From contig NZ_CP022372.1 in the NCBI RefSeq assembly GCF_002220095.1, forward strand, positions 3,258,501 through 3,322,500: a stretch of 64,000 nt of DNA. The letters run 5' to 3'. Below, one piece after another: positions 35,620 to 43,502 of this stretch (position 1 is its first letter; each line of letters starts with the position of its first letter). The notes under the pieces are model-generated. The model searched no databases, had not been told where the DNA came from, and was given only the letters and a program-made list of their open reading frames with translations. A program made the translations under genes and the position numbers. The DNA is from Bosea sp. AS-1. GTDB lineage: Bacteria; Pseudomonadota; Alphaproteobacteria; Rhizobiales; Beijerinckiaceae.

Positions 35620-36534
35620 CTACTCCGGCAGGGGAATGAACTCGTTCTCATCGGGGACGTGACCGAAGCGGCCCTGCTTCCAGTCTTCCTTCGCCTGTTC
35701 GATGCGTTCCTTGCTCGACGAAACGAAGTTCCACCAGATATAGCGCGGCCCCTCCAGCGCCGTGCCGCCGAGGAACATCATCACCGTCGGCTGCGCCGCG
35801 CGCACGGTGATGCGGTCGCCGGGCTTGAAGATCAGCAGGCGCGGCCCCTCGAAGCGGTCGCCGGCGATCTCGACCTCGCCGCTCACGACATAGATCGCCC
35901 GCTCCTCATGATCGGCATCGAGCGGCACGCTCATCCCGGCGCCGAGCGCGACCTCGACGTAGAACCAGTCGGAGACCGTGGTGACGGGCGATGCCCTGCC
36001 GAAGGCGGACCCCGCGATCACCCGTGCCTTCACGCCCGTGTCCTGGACGATGGGCATGTCCTCCGCCGCATAATGCTGGAAGGAGGGTGCAATCTCCTCC
36101 TTGGCAGCCGGCAACGCGATCCAGCTCTGCAACCCGTACATGTTGTGCCGGCCGTCGCGGTCGACCTCCGGGGTCCGCTCGGAATACGAGATGCCCTTGC
36201 CGGCCGTCATCAGGTTCATCGCGCCCGGGCTGATCTCCTGGATATTGCCCTCGCTGTCGCGATGGGTGATGCGCCCGCCGAACAGATAGCTCACGGTCGC
36301 GAGGCCGATATGGGGATGGGGCCTGACGTCCATCCCCTGCCCGGCAATGAACTGCACCGGCCCGAAATGGTCGAAGAAGATGAACGGCCCGACCATCTGC
36401 CGTCGGCCATGCGGCAGAGCGCGCCGGACATTGAACCCGCCGAGGTCGCGCACGCGGGGCACGATGACGAGTTCCAGCGCATCGCAGGATTTTGGATCGC
36501 CGGTGATCGGATCTTCCGTCGGCAGCCAGCTCAT
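35620..36534 (-). CDS. Pirin-family protein (second copy)
   Basis: The ATG at 36534 is preceded by GCGAGGGA and gives 304 residues. The open frame continues upstream without homology. The signature cupin residues are HPHIGLATVSYLFGGRITHRDSEG, with a G-A-M-N-L-M-T-A segment and a G-I-S-Y-S-E-R-T turn. The metal site therefore ends in E rather than the H-E pair seen in the pirin at 17948. The C-terminus FGHVPDENEFIPLPE is typical. It is divergent from an isochorismatase-like gene, repeating the pairing found at 17.9-19.6 kb. Confidence 0.88.
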   Translation of the reverse strand: MSWLPTEDPITGDPKSCDALELVIVPRVRDLGGFNVRRALPHGRRQMVGPFIFFDHFGPVQFIAGQGMDVRPHPHIGLATVSYLFGGRITHRDSEGNIQEISPGAMNLMTAGKGISYSERTPEVDRDGRHNMYGLQSWIALPAAKEEIAPSFQHYAAEDMPIVQDTGVKARVIAGSAFGRASPVTTVSDWFYVEVALGAGMSVPLDADHEERAIYVVSGEVEIAGDRFEGPRLLIFKPGDRITVRAAQPTVMMFLGGTALEGPRYIWWNFVSSSKERIEQAKEDWKQGRFGHVPDENEFIPLPE

Positions 36535-36818
36535 CGGTCCCTCGCGCCTGTGGTCCAACGGAGATCCGGCCCTCATCCGGGTTACGCCAGAGTCTCCGAT
36601 CAAGACTATGATCGCTCGCGCCCACGCTGGCGAGGCTTTCGGCTCGAGCCATCGTTCGACACAGAAGAACATGGCGTTCGCTATGGCTGCACTTTTGCCG
36701 CTGCGGCCTGATGCTAGGATTTTCGGGCCGGGCGGCGTCGCTTCGACCTGTTTCCGGTACGGCCTACCGCCGCCGAGGCACCCGGTCAGCGTGCCGCACC
36801 AGCAGCGAGGATGGAAAC

Positions 36819-37460
36819 ATGACCAGCGAAGCCATTCGCGACCCGAAGAAAGATCACCTGCTGACGCCACAGAACTCGGCCTTCATCATCATCGACTACC
36901 AGCCGGTCCAGGTGAACTCGATCGCCTCGATGGACCGCCAGCTGCTGATCAACAACATCGTCGGCTCGTCCAAGGCGGCAGTTGTTTATGGACTGCCCAT
37001 CGTCCATTCGACGGTGAATGTGAAAACCGGCTTGAACAAGCCGCCGATCCCGCAGATCCAGAAGGCGCTGAAGGGCATCCCGACGGTCGACCGGACCTCG
37101 ATCAACTCCTGGGAGGATATCGAATTCCGCCAGGCCGTCGAGGCGACCGGACGCAAGAAGCTGATCATGACAGCGCTTTGGACCGAGGCCTGCCTGACCT
37201 TCCCGGCACTCGATGCGCTCGCAGAAGGCTATGAGGTCTATGTTGTGGCTGACGCGGTTGGCGGTACCTCGGTCGCCGCCCATGAGGCGGCGCTGCGCCG
37301 GATCGAGCAGGCCGGCGGCAAGATGATCAGCGTCGTGCAACTCTTCTGCGAATTGCAGCGCGACTGGGCCCGCAAGGACACCGTGCCGGAGTTCATGAAT
37401 CTGTTCATCGAAACCGGCGGCACTGCCGGCATCCAGTTCTCCTACGACCGCAGCGAATAG
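36819..37460 (+). CDS. Isochorismatase-like hydrolase, YcaC type (second copy)
   Basis: The ATG at 36819 gives 213 residues. The aspartate D26 in FIIIDYQPV and the nucleophile C125 in WTEACLTFPA are present. The residue aligned with the catalytic lysine of the first copy is R92 in VDRTSINSW. It lacks the lysine seen at 18893's product, so its activity may differ. It is followed by a strong hairpin and a small quinol-monooxygenase-like gene. It is divergent from the second pirin gene, 284 bp away. Confidence 0.85.
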   Translation: MTSEAIRDPKKDHLLTPQNSAFIIIDYQPVQVNSIASMDRQLLINNIVGSSKAAVVYGLPIVHSTVNVKTGLNKPPIPQIQKALKGIPTVDRTSINSWEDIEFRQAVEATGRKKLIMTALWTEACLTFPALDALAEGYEVYVVADAVGGTSVAAHEAALRRIEQAGGKMISVVQLFCELQRDWARKDTVPEFMNLFIETGGTAGIQFSYDRSE

Positions 37461-37470
37461 TAAAATAAGC

Positions 37471-37497
37471 CGCTACCCCACCGCTCGGGGTAGCGGT
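37471..37497 (+). terminator. Strong hairpin after the isochorismatase-like gene
   Basis: CCGCTACCCC at 37471-37480 and GGGGTAGCGG at 37488-37497 form a perfect 10-bp stem with a 7-nt loop, 10 bp after the stop. A T-run is lacking on the plus strand. The minus-strand side is T-rich (CTTATTTTAC). It is likely a terminator or an mRNA-processing hairpin. Confidence 0.5.
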
Positions 37498-37547
37498 CCA
37501 GCAGATCGTGCCGCACTTCGGCAATTTCCTACGGGAGGAACCTGGCT

Positions 37548-37844
37548 ATGAGCGAACTGGTTCTGGTCGTCGCCCTGCGCGCCAAACCCGGCAGGGAGAG
37601 CGAATTGCGGCGGGATCTCGCGGCGGTGGTCGAACCGTCGCGCCAGGAAGAAGGCAGCCTGCGCTACGACCTCTTCGTCGATCAGAACGAGCCCGGCCGC
37701 TTCGTCTTCGTCGAGCACTGGGCCTCGCGCGAGCAGCGCGACAGGCATCATCACGAGGGGCCGCACATCCAGCATTTCCAGGCCCATGGTGCGGAGAATG
37801 TCGAGCAGATGGAATTCGCCTATTTCCTCGACCGCGTCGTCTGA
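37548..37844 (+). CDS. Antibiotic biosynthesis monooxygenase-like (YgiN/quinol monooxygenase) protein
   Basis: The ATG follows GGGAGGAA and encodes 98 residues, the normal ABM length. Family features are the LVVALRAKPGRESELRRDL opening and the E-E-G-S-L-R-Y-D-L segment. The strand R-F-V-F-V-E-H-W and the H-H-H-E-G-P-H-I-Q-H-F loop are also present. These ferredoxin-like dimers include the quinol monooxygenase YgiN, which oxidises menadiol. It sits among other quinone-related genes. Confidence 0.88.
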   Translation: MSELVLVVALRAKPGRESELRRDLAAVVEPSRQEEGSLRYDLFVDQNEPGRFVFVEHWASREQRDRHHHEGPHIQHFQAHGAENVEQMEFAYFLDRVV

Positions 37845-37962
37845 CACCCAGAGCGGCTTACTCCTCAAAATTGGCCAACAGCCGAAAAAGGCGCCGACTA
37901 GACAGGTCGCACTCTCGGTGACCGTTGCAGTTTGTGCTTCGCGTCGCGAACAGGTTCCCAGC

Positions 37963-38406
37963 ATGATCGAGAATCCGAACCAGCTCCGCTTCCTTCTGCC
38001 CATTCTGGCACCCCTCTATAGGGCGCAGGAACCGCTCGCCTATCTGTTCCTGCGCCTCACTTCCGGCCTCATCATGGCCCAGTTCGGCTGGACGAAGCTG
38101 TTCAATGGCGGCATGGGGCGCGACATCGAACTCTTTCAGAAACTCGGCCTCGAGCCGGCCGTACCGTTCGCCTATTTTACGAGCGGCCTCGAACTGATCG
38201 GCGGCGTTGCCGTCGCTCTGGGGCTATTGACGCGGCCCTTTGCCTTCATGCTCTTCATCGAACTCTTAGTCATCGCCATTATGGTCATGATCCCACGCGG
38301 CGCAGGCTATCACCTCACGGTCGTTTGGCTGGGAGCCTATGCTCTCATGGCTGTCCAAGGCGGCGGGCGCCTCTCGCTCGACCGCTGGCTCGGGCGCGAA
38401 ATGTAA
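37963..38406 (+). CDS. DoxX-family membrane protein
   Basis: The ATG at 37963 gives 147 residues. The frame is open upstream across the previous gene's end. Four membrane helices and the family pattern YLFLRLTSGLIMAQFGWTKLFNGGMG followed by an S-G-L-E-L-I-G-G helix are visible. The C-terminus GGGRLSLDRWLGREM is typical of DoxX. Its role is unclear. It accompanies the monooxygenase-like gene and may be cotranscribed with it. Confidence 0.82.
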   Translation: MIENPNQLRFLLPILAPLYRAQEPLAYLFLRLTSGLIMAQFGWTKLFNGGMGRDIELFQKLGLEPAVPFAYFTSGLELIGGVAVALGLLTRPFAFMLFIELLVIAIMVMIPRGAGYHLTVVWLGAYALMAVQGGGRLSLDRWLGREM

Positions 38407-38434
38407 GGTGATGGAGGCCGCCCGTCGCACCGAC

Positions 38435-39376
38435 CTAGGCTCCGTCCGCTCTGCTTGGGAGCTTTTGCTCCCAAGGCGCGCCATTGGTTAAGCGCTGGCC
38501 AAGATAGTCGACGAGTGTCCGGACCCTAAGGGACACGTATCGAGTCGATGGATAGACCGCATAGATCGTGTCAGAAAGCGGACGTTCGTCCGGCAAGACG
38601 TGGATCAGCGTTCCGGCCCGCAAGGCATCAGCCGCGATGAACAAGGGTAGGATTGCCAACCCGAGACCGGCAATGGCGAAATCTCGCATTACCTCGCCAT
38701 TGTTTGCAACGATATGGCTGTGCGTCACGATCGAGCGCGGCGGCAAATCCGGAGCTACCGGCGCGAATTGCCAGAGCCGGCCAGCATGAGCATGGGCATA
38801 GTCAATGCAGTTGTGAGCCGCAATCTCGGTGATTGCTTGCGGCAGCGGCCTCTCTCGCGCATAGCCGGGACTGCAGCAAATCACGCGGCGGCTCTCGCAC
38901 AACTTGCGCGCGATGAGAGTAGAATCCGGCAGGCGACCGATCCGGATAGCCAGATCGTAACCGCCCTCGACAAGATCCAGCATGCGGTCGTCGAGGTCGA
39001 TGGCGAGCCCAAGAGCGGGGTGCAACCGAGCGAAATCTGAAAGCATCGTCCCCAGATGCAATGTAGCAAAGCTCATCGGCACCGTGACGCGCAATTGCCC
39101 ACTCAAGGGTCCAGGCCGATCTGCCACAGACTCGATCGCTTGATCGATCACCTGTCGCACTCCGCGCATCTGCTCGTAGAAGATGCGCCCCCGCTCGGTG
39201 GGAATGATGTGACGGGTAGAGCGTTGCAGCAACGCGACGCCAAGCGTCTCTTCCAGGTCGCTCAAGCGCTTGCTGACGACTGATTTAGATAATCTGAGCT
39301 CGGCTGCGGCAGCCGTTACCCCCCCTGCCTCTACGACTTTCAGGAATGTCTGAATATCCTCAAAGCGCCAGCTCAT
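38435..39376 (-). CDS. LysR-family regulator
   Basis: I choose MSWRFEDIQTF at 39376 (313 residues), because LysR proteins normally begin a few residues before the first helix and a GGA site precedes it. A start at 39427 would add 17 unlikely residues. The helix-turn-helix is A-A-A-E-L-R-L-S-K-S-V-V-S-K-R-L-S-D-L-E. The effector domain begins G-Q-L-R-V-T-V-P. It lies downstream of the NTF2-like gene by 73 nt on the same strand, as the possible last gene of the FAH/dioxygenase operon. Confidence 0.88.
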   Translation of the reverse strand: MSWRFEDIQTFLKVVEAGGVTAAAAELRLSKSVVSKRLSDLEETLGVALLQRSTRHIIPTERGRIFYEQMRGVRQVIDQAIESVADRPGPLSGQLRVTVPMSFATLHLGTMLSDFARLHPALGLAIDLDDRMLDLVEGGYDLAIRIGRLPDSTLIARKLCESRRVICCSPGYARERPLPQAITEIAAHNCIDYAHAHAGRLWQFAPVAPDLPPRSIVTHSHIVANNGEVMRDFAIAGLGLAILPLFIAADALRAGTLIHVLPDERPLSDTIYAVYPSTRYVSLRVRTLVDYLGQRLTNGAPWEQKLPSRADGA

Positions 39377-39449
39377 TGTTCCAAGATAACGGCCCGGACG
39401 TATCGAGCGAAGCGGCTTCGGTGACATGCCGGGGAAGCCTTCAGAAAAC

Positions 39450-39824
39450 TCATGCTATCGGCGTCGGCGCATAGGCGGCAAAGCGCCAGCCGGCATCCTC
39501 CCGCAGCCAGACTGCCAGATAGCGATTGTTCAGCGATTTCGGTGTACCGTTGAGGCTGACATCCGCTTTCATCACGCCCGTTACCAGGGCGACATCGCCA
39601 CGGACCTTGATGTCCTGATCCTCATGGTCGATGCAGTGATAGTCGAAGAACTTCGCCCGGACCTTCTCGAGATAACTCGCCTTGTCGTCGCGCGCCGCGT
39701 TCGAGTGTGTGTAGACGAGTTCCTCGGACAGCAGTTCACCGAGCGCGGCGAGATCGGCTCGACGCATCGCCTCGTAGCGCCGCTCCTCCAGCTGTTCGAT
39801 CACCTTGATTGCGGCATCGGTCAT
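39450..39824 (-). CDS. NTF2-like (DUF4440/SnoaL type) protein
   Basis: The ATG at 39824 gives 124 residues. The cone-shaped NTF2 fold is suggested by the N-terminal helix EQLEERRYEAMRRADLAALGELL and the LVYTHSNAARDDKASYLEKV segment. Strands with V-A-L-V-T-G-V and YLAVWLREDAGWRFAAYAPTP follow. Members can be small enzymes or binding proteins. It lies 38 nt after the SDR gene in a catabolic operon and may be an isomerase, a hydratase or an accessory protein. Confidence 0.8.
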   Translation of the reverse strand: MTDAAIKVIEQLEERRYEAMRRADLAALGELLSEELVYTHSNAARDDKASYLEKVRAKFFDYHCIDHEDQDIKVRGDVALVTGVMKADVSLNGTPKSLNNRYLAVWLREDAGWRFAAYAPTPIA

Positions 39825-39862
39825 AAGGGCATCCTTTGCTTTCGCGAAAAGGCCAGGCGCCG

Positions 39863-40606
39863 TCAGAGCGTCCGCCCGGCATCGATCTTGAGGTGAGCGC
39901 CGGTGAGATGCGGAAGCTGGTCGCTCAACGCGAAGGCGACGTAGCGCCCCAGCTCCGCGGCATCGACCACCTCGCCCATCGGCAGGCTCTGCGCCACCTG
40001 GTCGAGATAGCCGGGCATCGCTCTGGTCGCGCCGGTCGCGGTCGTGCCCGGCACCAGCGTATTGACTCTGATGCGATGCGGCGCCAGCTCGAGTGCGAGG
40101 GCGTGCATCAGCGCGTGCACGCCGCCCTTGCTGGCAACGTAAGGCAACAAGCCGGGGACCGGCCTCAGCGCCGTCGACGACCCGGTTGCGATGATCGAGC
40201 CGCCCTGCCCTTGCCGGACCAGCACCCGTGCGGCCTCCATCACAGTCAGGAAGGTTCCGGTGAGATTGACGTCGAGCACCTGCCGCCAATCTTCGAGCGT
40301 CAGCTCCACCGCCGACTTTCGTGAACCGATGATGCCGGCATTCGCGACCACGCCATCGATGCGGCCGAAGCGATCCAGCGCAGTATTGAACAGGCGAGCG
40401 ACAGCCTCGGCATTGCGGATATCCGTGGGCATCGCCAGCGCAGCCCCAGCGGTTGCCTCGATGGCAGCCGCCGCCTCCATCAACCTGTCTGTGTCCAGCC
40501 CCGCCATGACGAGGCTTGCGCCCTGCGAGGCGCAGGCCTCCGCCGTTGCTTTGCCAATACCGGATTCCGCTCCGGTCACGACGACGGCTTTGCCGACGAG
40601 CAGCAT
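39863..40606 (-). CDS. Short-chain dehydrogenase/reductase (classical, catalytic)
   Basis: The 247-residue protein has the cofactor motif TGAESGIG (11-18), N-A-G near 89-91, catalytic serine in ATGSST and the active Y-x-x-x-K in YVASKGG near 156-160. It should reduce or oxidise a hydroxyl/keto group with NAD(P). Its partners are an extradiol dioxygenase and an FAH-family hydrolase upstream on the same strand, so it probably works on a ring precursor (a dihydrodiol) or a ring-cleavage product. Confidence 0.9.
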   Translation of the reverse strand: MLLVGKAVVVTGAESGIGKATAEACASQGASLVMAGLDTDRLMEAAAAIEATAGAALAMPTDIRNAEAVARLFNTALDRFGRIDGVVANAGIIGSRKSAVELTLEDWRQVLDVNLTGTFLTVMEAARVLVRQGQGGSIIATGSSTALRPVPGLLPYVASKGGVHALMHALALELAPHRIRVNTLVPGTTATGATRAMPGYLDQVAQSLPMGEVVDAAELGRYVAFALSDQLPHLTGAHLKIDAGRTL

Positions 40607-40685
40607 GATCTTCTCCTGCGCGAAAGCTTGGCAGCAGATGAGAGTGTGGACCGACCGGCGCCTTCGCCGGCCGGTGCGACGCGCC

Positions 40686-41591
40686 CTAAGCCGAGAAGGG
40701 TGCGAAATCGCTGTGGTGCTGGATCCAGGGACGCGGCGGCGGCGCCCCCCAACGATTGACGACCTTGATGTTGGTCAGGTCGGGATCGATATCTGCCACC
40801 CTGGGCTCGTAGCCAGCATCGTTGACGATGACCTCCATCTCCGAGGAGCATTCGACCATGAAGCCGGACCGGTCGACATAGTAGGTGAAGAGATTGTCGC
40901 CGGCGCCGTGGCGGCCCGGTCCCCAGGCGATGACGCGGTCCAGCGCATCGAGAACGTCGCCCAGCCGCATGAAATCGCTGAACTGGGCGAACTCCCAGGC
41001 ATAGTGATGGATGCCTGGTCGAGGGCCCTTGACGCATCCGACGGTGTGGTGTCGCCCGTCGGCCGCCCGCATCCAGACGAGCTCGCATCCCGTCGTTCGC
41101 TCGGACAACTTCAGGCCGATCGCCTCGTGCAACTCGCCGTAGATCCGCCAGGGATCGGGCGAGGTCAGGTTGACGTGGCAGATGCCACGCGGGTGAATGC
41201 CCGCTCCGGCATAGCGCCGCGGCTGATCCGCCGGCATCGGCGTATGCACTTCGAAAACCTGCCCGTCGCTGGTGGCGAAGGTGACCGAATGCTCGATGCA
41301 GGCCAGCGAAGGCGTACGGGACAGCACGGTCAAGCCGGCTGCCGCCGCGCGCGACGCCGCCGCCTCGACCGCGTCGGCATCGTGGGCTTCCAGCCCGACG
41401 GCACGTGCCGCGTTGGCCGGGGCCTGATGCAGCATGAGCTCGGCCCGCCGGCCCGTCGCCGTCAGGATGGCCTTGCCGTCGTGACGATCCACTACGCGCA
41501 GGCCGAGCACGTCTTCGGCATCACGAACCGAGGCATCCAGATCCTCGACATTCAAAGCCATGTAGCTCTGGCGAGTGACCAGCGGCGTCAT
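40686..41591 (-). CDS. VOC-family extradiol dioxygenase (BphC-like)
   Basis: The ATG at 41591 gives 301 residues with two VOC modules. Putative Fe(II) ligands in the C-terminal module are H139 in GICHVNLTS, H195/H196 in GIHHYAWEF and E247 in GFMVECSSE, the 2-His-1-carboxylate set of type I extradiol enzymes. It should cleave a catechol-type ring next to the two hydroxyls. A clear paralogue lies at 48973, sharing the segments EVHTP, GPGRHGAG and YYVD. It sits between the FAH-family and SDR genes with gaps of 60-80 nt. Confidence 0.87.
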   Translation of the reverse strand: MTPLVTRQSYMALNVEDLDASVRDAEDVLGLRVVDRHDGKAILTATGRRAELMLHQAPANAARAVGLEAHDADAVEAAASRAAAAGLTVLSRTPSLACIEHSVTFATSDGQVFEVHTPMPADQPRRYAGAGIHPRGICHVNLTSPDPWRIYGELHEAIGLKLSERTTGCELVWMRAADGRHHTVGCVKGPRPGIHHYAWEFAQFSDFMRLGDVLDALDRVIAWGPGRHGAGDNLFTYYVDRSGFMVECSSEMEVIVNDAGYEPRVADIDPDLTNIKVVNRWGAPPPRPWIQHHSDFAPFSA

Positions 41592-41655
41592 GAGCGTAAC
41601 TCCCTCGTGCAATCCGTTGTTATGCTTGTTTCGTTCGGCGACGGTCGAACCGCGA

Positions 41656-42513
41656 TCAGGCGGCGTTCGCCTTGGCCACCTCGTCACGGACAGGGTTGCG
41701 CAGGATGCCGAGGCCTTCGATCTCGACCTCGCAGACATCGCCGTCCTTCATGAAGAGCTGCGGCTTGCGCGCGAAGCCGACGCCGGCCGGCGTGCCCGTG
41801 ACGATCAGGTCGCCCGGCTCCAGCGTGATCGCTTCGCTGAGATAGTAGATCAGGTCGGTGAGCGGAAACACGAGATCATTCGTGTTGGCGGACTGAACCA
41901 CCTTGCCGTTGAGGCGCGTCTCGATCTTCAGCCCCTTGCCACCGGGCGGCAATTCGTCGGCCGTCACGAAATCCGGGCCGAAGGCGCCGGTATCGTCGAA
42001 ATTCTTGCCGACCGTCCATTGCGGCGACTTGAACTGGTAGTCGCGGATCGAGCCGTCGTTGAAGATCGAATAACCGGCGACATGATCGAGCGCGGCCTCG
42101 CGCGAGATATGCCGGCCGCCCTTGCCGATCACCGCCACCAGCTCGCCCTCGAAATCGAGCTGGGGCGAAGCCAGAGGTCGCACGATGGCCTCGCCATGAC
42201 CGATGAGGCTCGAGGCGAAACGCGGGAACACCGCCGGGTAACTGGGAACGTCCTTGTAGGGACTCTCGGCCGCATGATCGATGTAGTTCAGCCCAACGCA
42301 GACCACCTTGGGCGGACGGGCGACCGGCGGGCAAAAACGCAGGCTCGCCTGGTCCAGACGCTTGCCGCGAGGCGCAGCCGCCAACGCTGCCAGTGCCTGC
42401 GGTCCGTCCGCGAGAACCTTGCCGAGATCGATGGCGCCGAGATCGAAGAGGTCGGCGCCGTCACGAACGGCCAAGCCCTGCTGCTGACCCGAAACATAAC
42501 TCACATACCGCAT
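41656..42513 (-). CDS. Fumarylacetoacetate hydrolase (FAH)-family protein
   Basis: The 285-residue protein shows the FAH core: VCVGLNYIDHAAES, the metal-binding E-x-E in QLDFEGELVAVIGKGGRHIS (about 122-141), D in G-Y-S-I-F-N-D-G-S-I-R-D and TGTPAGVGFARKP. FAH-family enzymes hydrolyse C-C bonds of acylpyruvates or decarboxylate/hydrate ring-cleavage products such as 2-oxohept-3-ene-dioates. As the first gene of the operon ending at 38435, it probably acts on the product of the dioxygenase encoded next to it. Confidence 0.9.
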   Translation of the reverse strand: MRYVSYVSGQQQGLAVRDGADLFDLGAIDLGKVLADGPQALAALAAAPRGKRLDQASLRFCPPVARPPKVVCVGLNYIDHAAESPYKDVPSYPAVFPRFASSLIGHGEAIVRPLASPQLDFEGELVAVIGKGGRHISREAALDHVAGYSIFNDGSIRDYQFKSPQWTVGKNFDDTGAFGPDFVTADELPPGGKGLKIETRLNGKVVQSANTNDLVFPLTDLIYYLSEAITLEPGDLIVTGTPAGVGFARKPQLFMKDGDVCEVEIEGLGILRNPVRDEVAKANAA

Positions 42514-42539
42514 CGTCTTCTCCCTGATTGGATGACGAG

Positions 42540-42567
42540 ACGGTAGCAGTCAATTTCGGAACGTCAA
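42540..42567 (-). promoter_or_regulatory. Candidate promoter of the FAH/dioxygenase operon
   Basis: On the minus strand TTGACG (42567-42562) and TACCGT (42545-42540) are spaced by 16 bp, about 27 bp upstream of the FAH start codon. The -35 hexamer is good and the -10 weak. The palindromic operator at 42571-42582 lies 3 bp before it. The same arrangement occurs in front of the second LIV importer. Confidence 0.5.
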
Positions 42568-42570
42568 TAG

Positions 42571-42582
42571 ATTTTCGAATAT
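42571..42582. promoter_or_regulatory. Operator ATTTTCGAATAT, second copy of the GntR-associated palindrome
   Basis: This 12-mer differs by one base from the perfect palindrome ATTTTCGAAAAT at 43409-43420. It lies in the gap between the GntR gene end and the FAH start, directly upstream of a TTGACG -35 element. The matching geometry suggests one regulator for both operons. Confidence 0.6.
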
Positions 42583-42606
42583 CTCAATCAAGATCGACAA
42601 TCAGCC

Positions 42607-43344
42607 TTACCCACGCTCTGGGGAAAGAACCCCCTCGGCCGCCAGCAGAATCTGCACGGTGCGATCGAGGTGGCGCCGAATGAGGAAGACCGCAGCGTCA
42701 GCGTCGCGGGCAAGCGCCGCCTCCGCGATCTCGCGATGCTCGCCGAGATGGTCGCGCGGCTCGCGCAGATACTGCACCGACAGGCGCCGGTACCGATCGG
42801 CCTGATCGTAGAGTTGCTCGCGGAAATGTAGCAGCCAAGGCGATCCACAGGCCGAGACAAGCGTGAGATGGAAGGCGCGGTGGCGCTTCTCCCATTCGGA
42901 ATCGACCAACCCCTCCGGCCCCAGCTTCGGCTTCTTGCTGAGTTCATGGAGCGCGGCGACGATGCTCGCCTCCCAGGCATCGTCACCCTTCTCGATCGAC
43001 AATCGGAGGCCCATCGCATCCAATTCCTTGCGCATGAACGTGATGTCCAGCAGATCCGAACGCGACACCGGCGCGACCCGGAAGCCCTTGTGCTCCTCGA
43101 GCACGACGAGACCGTCGGATGCCAGCTTCATCAGCGCCTCGCGCAGCGGGCTGAGGCCGATCTCGTAGAGCGCCCGCAGCTCCTCGAAACGCAGGCGCAC
43201 ACCCGGCTTCAATCGGCATTCGAGGATATCGCGCCGCAGCAGCTCGTAGATGCCGGACATGCGCGTACGCCCTTTCGGCTCCTCACTCACCGGACGGGCA
43301 AGCTCGCGCTGGGTTGGGCGCACGATGTTCAAAACGGCCTCCAC
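42607..43344 (-). CDS. GntR-family (FCD subfamily) regulator between two catabolic operons
   Basis: The 245-residue protein has the winged helix ILECRLKPGVRLRFEELRALYEIGLSPLREALMKLASDGLV and an FCD domain with histidines in KRHRAFHLTL and a later G-E-H-R-E-I. It may start at the ATG for MEAVLNIVRP or at a later methionine before S-G-I-Y-E-L-L. It stands upstream of the FAH operon and divergent from the LIV importer operon. A shared operator precedes both, so it likely controls both. The effector is unknown, probably an aromatic acid or ring-cleavage intermediate. Confidence 0.9.
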   Translation of the reverse strand: MEAVLNIVRPTQRELARPVSEEPKGRTRMSGIYELLRRDILECRLKPGVRLRFEELRALYEIGLSPLREALMKLASDGLVVLEEHKGFRVAPVSRSDLLDITFMRKELDAMGLRLSIEKGDDAWEASIVAALHELSKKPKLGPEGLVDSEWEKRHRAFHLTLVSACGSPWLLHFREQLYDQADRYRRLSVQYLREPRDHLGEHREIAEAALARDADAAVFLIRRHLDRTVQILLAAEGVLSPERG

Positions 43345-43407
43345 TCTCTCGTCATCTGGGCAACTCGGCTTGTAACACGATCTCCTATGATTTCACATGA
43401 TATCTTC

Positions 43408-43421
43408 TATTTTCGAAAATA
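43408..43421. promoter_or_regulatory. Perfect 14-bp palindrome, candidate GntR operator
   Basis: TATTTTCGAAAATA is a perfect palindrome in the 158-bp divergent region between the GntR gene and the second LIV operon. It ends one base before the TTGACA -35 element at 43423-43428. A near-identical copy occurs at 42571-42582. Confidence 0.65.
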
Positions 43422-43422
43422 T

Positions 43423-43450
43423 TTGACATGAGCTGAAAATGTCATAGCCT
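43423..43450 (+). promoter_or_regulatory. Candidate promoter of the second LIV importer operon
   Basis: TTGACA at 43423-43428 is a consensus -35. A weak -10 TAGCCT follows after 16 bp, at 43445-43450. A further dyad, TGACAT-N9-ATGTCA, covers 43424-43444 and overlaps the spacer. The start codon is about 50 bp downstream. Confidence 0.5.
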
Positions 43451-43502
43451 CGCTCGCAATCAAGGAGCGCCGACAGCGCCCGTTACGAGGGAGAAAGCAG
43501 AC

